NCBI GenBank assembly: GCA_963759125.1
Contig: CAVWXN010000001.1
Location: 295,339-359,338, forward strand
Direction of reading: 5' to 3'
Source: JABDQA01 sp963759125
GTDB lineage: Bacteria; Desulfobacterota; Desulfobulbia; Desulfobulbales; Desulfocapsaceae
DNA: 64,000 nt
Shown here: positions 61,574 through 64,000 of the stretch, one piece after another
Position numbering within the stretch: position 1 is the first letter of the stretch
How the letters are laid out: every line of letters starts with the position of its first letter
The notes under the pieces: model-generated
Database searches by the model: none
Seen by the model: only the letters and a program-made list of their open reading frames with translations
What the model was told of the DNA's origin: nothing
Translations under genes and position numbers: made by a program

Positions 61574-62622
61574 TCTGATTACCCCCATTCCTCAGCAAGC
61601 TTCAATTTGTGATGAGGAAGAGGATTTGTTTGGGTTGCTTGTTTAAGGATAATATCAATCATCGAACCCATATGAAAACGGTTGTTGAAGCGAAAACTGA
61701 ACTCAGCCAGATACCGCGGCAAATGTTTTGAGCTCACTGAATGATATGTCCCATGAATCGCCCTCTTCACATTGCCGATCATGGTGTTAACCCAGTGAAA
61801 CAATGTATTGTCCGGGTCGCTATAAATGTCCTTCGGTATTGATTGAATGATGCAGATCAACGACTTCACATACTCTCGAAAATGGTCTGAAACCATCAGT
61901 CGTTACGATACAATCATCACGAAGATGTTTTGCTATCCAGCGATTTATTTCAGCGGAGGTAAATGATCTGATTTTGCTCATTCGCATGTAAACTGGATGC
62001 CCTTTGTCGTTATGGGAGACTGCAGCAAGAAAAGGCGTTTTTCCTGCTGCTCCACGGCCACGCTTTCCGCTTTTTTTTTACCACCCCAGTAGACATCATC
62101 CAGTTCGACCAGGTTCTCCAATAGAAGTCTGTCGTCAGCGCTTTTCATCACATGTTGGATTTTCTGCTTCATGCGAAAGGCAGCATTAACAGAAATACCA
62201 AGTAAACGTCTGAGATGCAGACCAGATACACCGTCTTTGGATTGGGTAATGAAGTAGATAGCCAGGAACCATGTTGTCAACGGGAGTTTTGAGGATTCAA
62301 AGATTGTACCGCTGATCAACGAGGTTTGATGTTTGCAGTTAGTACATTGGTATAAATTCCTTGTTGTTACGGTATAGAAATGAGTGCAGCTGCAGCGTGG
62401 ACAGGTGAACCCATCAGGCCAGCGGATCTTGAACAGCTTGGCTCTGCAGTTTTCTTCTGTACCGAACAATTCGAGGAATCTGGGCAAACTCAAACCCTTT
62501 TGTCTTTGAATTCTGTGTTTCGCCATGTCGTAACCTCCTTGGGTTTTTTAAGGATTATGACATGCCTGGGGTATCATATAGCGATCACCCGTAACTTTTT
62601 CTGAAGTTTAGGGGTAATCAGA
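61574..62622 (-). mobile_element. IS1595-family insertion sequence with 8-bp target duplication
   Basis: Ends TCTGATTACCCC (61574-61585) and GGGGTAATCAGA (62611-62622) are perfect 12-bp inverted repeats. TATTAATT occurs immediately outside both ends (61566-61573 and 62623-62630), the 8-bp duplication expected for IS1595. Total 1049 bp. The transposase inside is frameshifted. Confidence 0.9.
61579..62526 (-). pseudogene. IS1595 (ISXO2-like) transposase, frameshifted
   Basis: Intact N-terminal part: zinc-binding FTCPRCSCTHFYTVTTRNLYQCTNCKHQTSLISGTIFESS, then LLGISVNAAFRMKQKIQHVM and VELDDVYWGGKKK with a catalytic Asp. It then slips frame near 61990 and again near 61840. The intermediate frame shows SKIRSFTSAEINRWIAKHL and DGFRPFSRVCEVVDLHHSI, and the final frame HWVNTMIGNVKRAIHGTYHS, EFSFRFNNRF. 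AAGGAGG precedes the start. The element cannot now move by itself unless the indels are assembly errors. Confidence 0.88.
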
Positions 62623-62714
62623 TATTAATTTTCTAGAGATGGTCCCAGAGTTTAGGACCACGAGTTAAGTTGTAAAATGGTGTATAGTTCCTCAACAAAA
62701 TAGAGTGAGGAATT

Positions 62715-63029
62715 ATGAAAAAGCAAAGACGAAAACATTCAGCAGAATTTAAAGCACGAGTTGCCCTGGAAGCAATCAAAGGAGTCAAAACCCTGAGTGA
62801 GATTGCTCGGGAATATGAAATCCATCCGGTCATGGTCGGCAAATGGAAAACCGAAATGCTTGATCGTTTGCCAGAGCTGTTCGAGGGAAATATATCGGCC
62901 AAGAACAAAGATGCTGAAAAAGAGCAGGAGCAACTCCACCGTAAAGTGGGTCAGTTGACCATGGAGGTCGATTTTCTCGAAAAAAAGTGCAAACAGTTGG
63001 GAATTCCCGTGAAAGGGCGAAACTCGTAG
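62715..63029 (+). CDS. IS3 OrfA (transposase HTH subunit)
   Basis: 104 residues. KKQRRKHSAEFKARVALEAIKGVKTLSEIAREYEIHPVMVGKWK is the helix-turn-helix of IS3 OrfA; the rest (NKDAEKEQEQLHRKVGQLTMEVDFLEKKCKQLG) is the leucine-zipper dimerisation helix. Its end overlaps OrfB, reached by slipping on A-AAA-AAG at 62981-62987. Confidence 0.92.
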   Translation: MKKQRRKHSAEFKARVALEAIKGVKTLSEIAREYEIHPVMVGKWKTEMLDRLPELFEGNISAKNKDAEKEQEQLHRKVGQLTMEVDFLEKKCKQLGIPVKGRNS

Positions 63030-63847
63030 AGAAGAGTTCCCAGCTGAGTATTCGTCGTCAATGCGTCCTACTGAACATCCCCCGTTCTCTGGTGTATTAT
63101 TGTTTGAAAGGGGAATCAGCTGAAAATCTTGCCCTTATGAGACTCATTGATAAGGTGCACATGGAGGATCCTTCTGCTGGATCTCGCAGAATGTACAAAT
63201 ACCTCAAACGCATTACGGGTAAGAAACCAGGCCGAAAACGAATTGTTCGTCTGATGAGGATAATGGGAATAGAGGCAGTGTATCCGAGAAAACGCACAAC
63301 CATTCCAGGAGGACCAACCGGTATATTTCCGTATCGCTTAAAGGGGCTCACCATAGACCGACCAAATCAGGTATGGTGTGCCGATATAACCTTTATCCCA
63401 ATGCGCCGAGGATTCATGTATCTGTTTGCCATAATGGATTGGTATTCCCGGAAGATTATCGCCTGGGAGCTATCGAATACATTGGGCACAGGGTTTTGCC
63501 TGAGCACCCTTAATCGTGCCCTGAAAACATCCGGAACCCCAGAGATCTTTAATACCGATCAGGGGTGTCAGTTTACCTCAGAAGAATGGCGAAGTACTTT
63601 GAATGCTGCCGGCATTGCGATCAGCATGGACGGGAGAGGACGATGGATTGATAATGTGATGATAGAGAGATTCTGGCGCAGCATTAAGTATGAAGATATC
63701 TATCTGAAATCTTATGAGAATGGCTTGGAGCTTGAAAAAGGGATCCACGGGTACATCACTCGATACAATTATCACCGTCCTCATGAATCCCTTGCGGACG
63801 CAACGCCAGACGAGATATATAGTGAAAAGGTGGATTTAGCAGCTTAA
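62987..63847 (+). CDS. IS3 OrfB (DDE transposase)
   Basis: 286 residues. N-terminal HTH_21-like part (GSRRMYKYLKRITGKKPGRKRIVRLMRIMGIEAVYPRKRT) then the rve DDE core: VWCADITFIPMRRGFMYLFAIMDWYSRKI (D), FNTDQGCQFTSEEW (D), GRGRWIDNVMIERFWRSIKYEDIY (E). Complete and without internal stops. It is -1 relative to OrfA and is expected to be made as the OrfAB fusion. Confidence 0.92.
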   Translation: MQTVGNSRERAKLVEKSSQLSIRRQCVLLNIPRSLVYYCLKGESAENLALMRLIDKVHMEDPSAGSRRMYKYLKRITGKKPGRKRIVRLMRIMGIEAVYPRKRTTIPGGPTGIFPYRLKGLTIDRPNQVWCADITFIPMRRGFMYLFAIMDWYSRKIIAWELSNTLGTGFCLSTLNRALKTSGTPEIFNTDQGCQFTSEEWRSTLNAAGIAISMDGRGRWIDNVMIERFWRSIKYEDIYLKSYENGLELEKGIHGYITRYNYHRPHESLADATPDEIYSEKVDLAA

Positions 63848-63855
63848 AAACGCGT

Positions 63856-63885
63856 CCAGCCATCTTCCCATGGGAAGATGGCTGG
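63856..63885. terminator. 30-bp perfect palindrome after orfB
   Basis: CCAGCCATCTTCCCA is followed directly by its complement TGGGAAGATGGCTGG. It lies nine bases after the orfB stop. It may terminate transposase transcription; the short loop would form a cruciform. Confidence 0.6.
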
Positions 63886-64000
63886 ATAAACAACAACCGG
63901 AACTATGCAACACAACCTAAATGACCAGGTAAGTGGTTTAAAAAACGGGGCCACTTCCCTCTGGCTTTCTCTCTAACTGCGAAGCCACAGCAAATCACCT

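Larger units (their letters stand above)
62640..63953 (+). mobile_element. IS3-family insertion sequence
   Basis: Carries overlapping orfA and orfB. Approximate ends are TGGTCCCAG on the left and the imperfect inverted CGGGGCCA on the right, with shared inner TATAGTTCC / GGAACTATG. The target duplication was not identified. It sits 10 bases from the IS1595. Confidence 0.75.

Overview
The window looks like a chromosomal segment of an anaerobic, GC-moderate Desulfobacterota-like bacterium (best guess: a Desulfobulbales-type sulfur-cycling organism). This is inferred from the NfnAB electron-bifurcating transhydrogenase, a DUF134/DUF5320 pair, an octaheme cytochrome c, YeeE/YedE and DsrE sulfur proteins, and a rhodanese gene that reads as a selenoprotein. 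No rRNA, tRNA or CRISPR array was seen.

Layout. 0-9.7 kb: nucleoside salvage (deoB fragment, pyrimidine-nucleoside phosphorylase, thymidine kinase), a CAT-fold acetyltransferase, a D,D-carboxypeptidase, a DUF1835 protein, an e(P4)-type acid phosphatase lipoprotein, a GlcG/HbpS protein and nfnAB. 9.8-16.3 kb: an envelope-protein region whose centre is a minus-strand operon of a triple-rhodanese c-heme selenoprotein, a DUF4920 protein and a PepSY-type membrane protein, flanked by lipoproteins and small secreted proteins. 16.4-25.5 kb: two methyltransferases, DUF72, DUF134, DUF5320, a double-CDGSH iron-sulfur protein, a frameshifted MBL-fold lipoprotein, a DUF547 lipoprotein, a radical SAM enzyme and an isochorismatase-like hydrolase. 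25.5-41.4 kb: an accessory and decaying zone, AT-rich in large part, with one intact IS110 transposase, a truncated IS110 fused to an MBL-fold tail, dispersed repeats and many broken genes (GNAT, GT39, class A acid phosphatase, Tat-type ABC binding protein, adenylate cyclase-TPR). 41.5-51 kb: a compact nine-gene minus-strand operon. 51.4-57 kb: a TspO fragment, a renalase-like oxidase, a persulfide/thiosulfate-type locus (DsrE, split YedE, ArsR repressor with a clear operator) and an octaheme cytochrome. 57.5-64 kb: lactate dehydrogenase, small secreted proteins, dispersed repeats, a damaged IS1595 with intact target duplication, and an IS3.

The most interesting region is the 41.5-51 kb operon. 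In transcription order it encodes an S51/cyanophycinase-like protein, a second S51-like protein with a tail resembling the C-terminus of cysteinyl-tRNA synthetase, a ThuA-like/Gfo-Idh fusion, a second Gfo/Idh oxidoreductase, a FemAB/CelD-like acyltransferase, an MshA-like glycosyltransferase, a PIG-L deacetylase, a myo-inositol-1-phosphate synthase and a HAD phosphatase. Ino1, MshA-like, phosphatase, MshB-like and acyltransferase match the logic of mycothiol assembly up to the Cys step. There is no MshC ligase, and there are four extra genes. I infer an undescribed inositol-glycoside (possibly thiol) pathway.

The second strong result is the in-frame UGA in the rhodanese gene. It lies in a typical CGGPT-x active-site context, is followed by a perfect hairpin of bacterial SECIS geometry, and is followed by an open reading frame in the same phase. 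Many genes between 21 and 40 kb carry single-base indels, several of them in homopolymers, so some 'pseudogenes' may be assembly errors.
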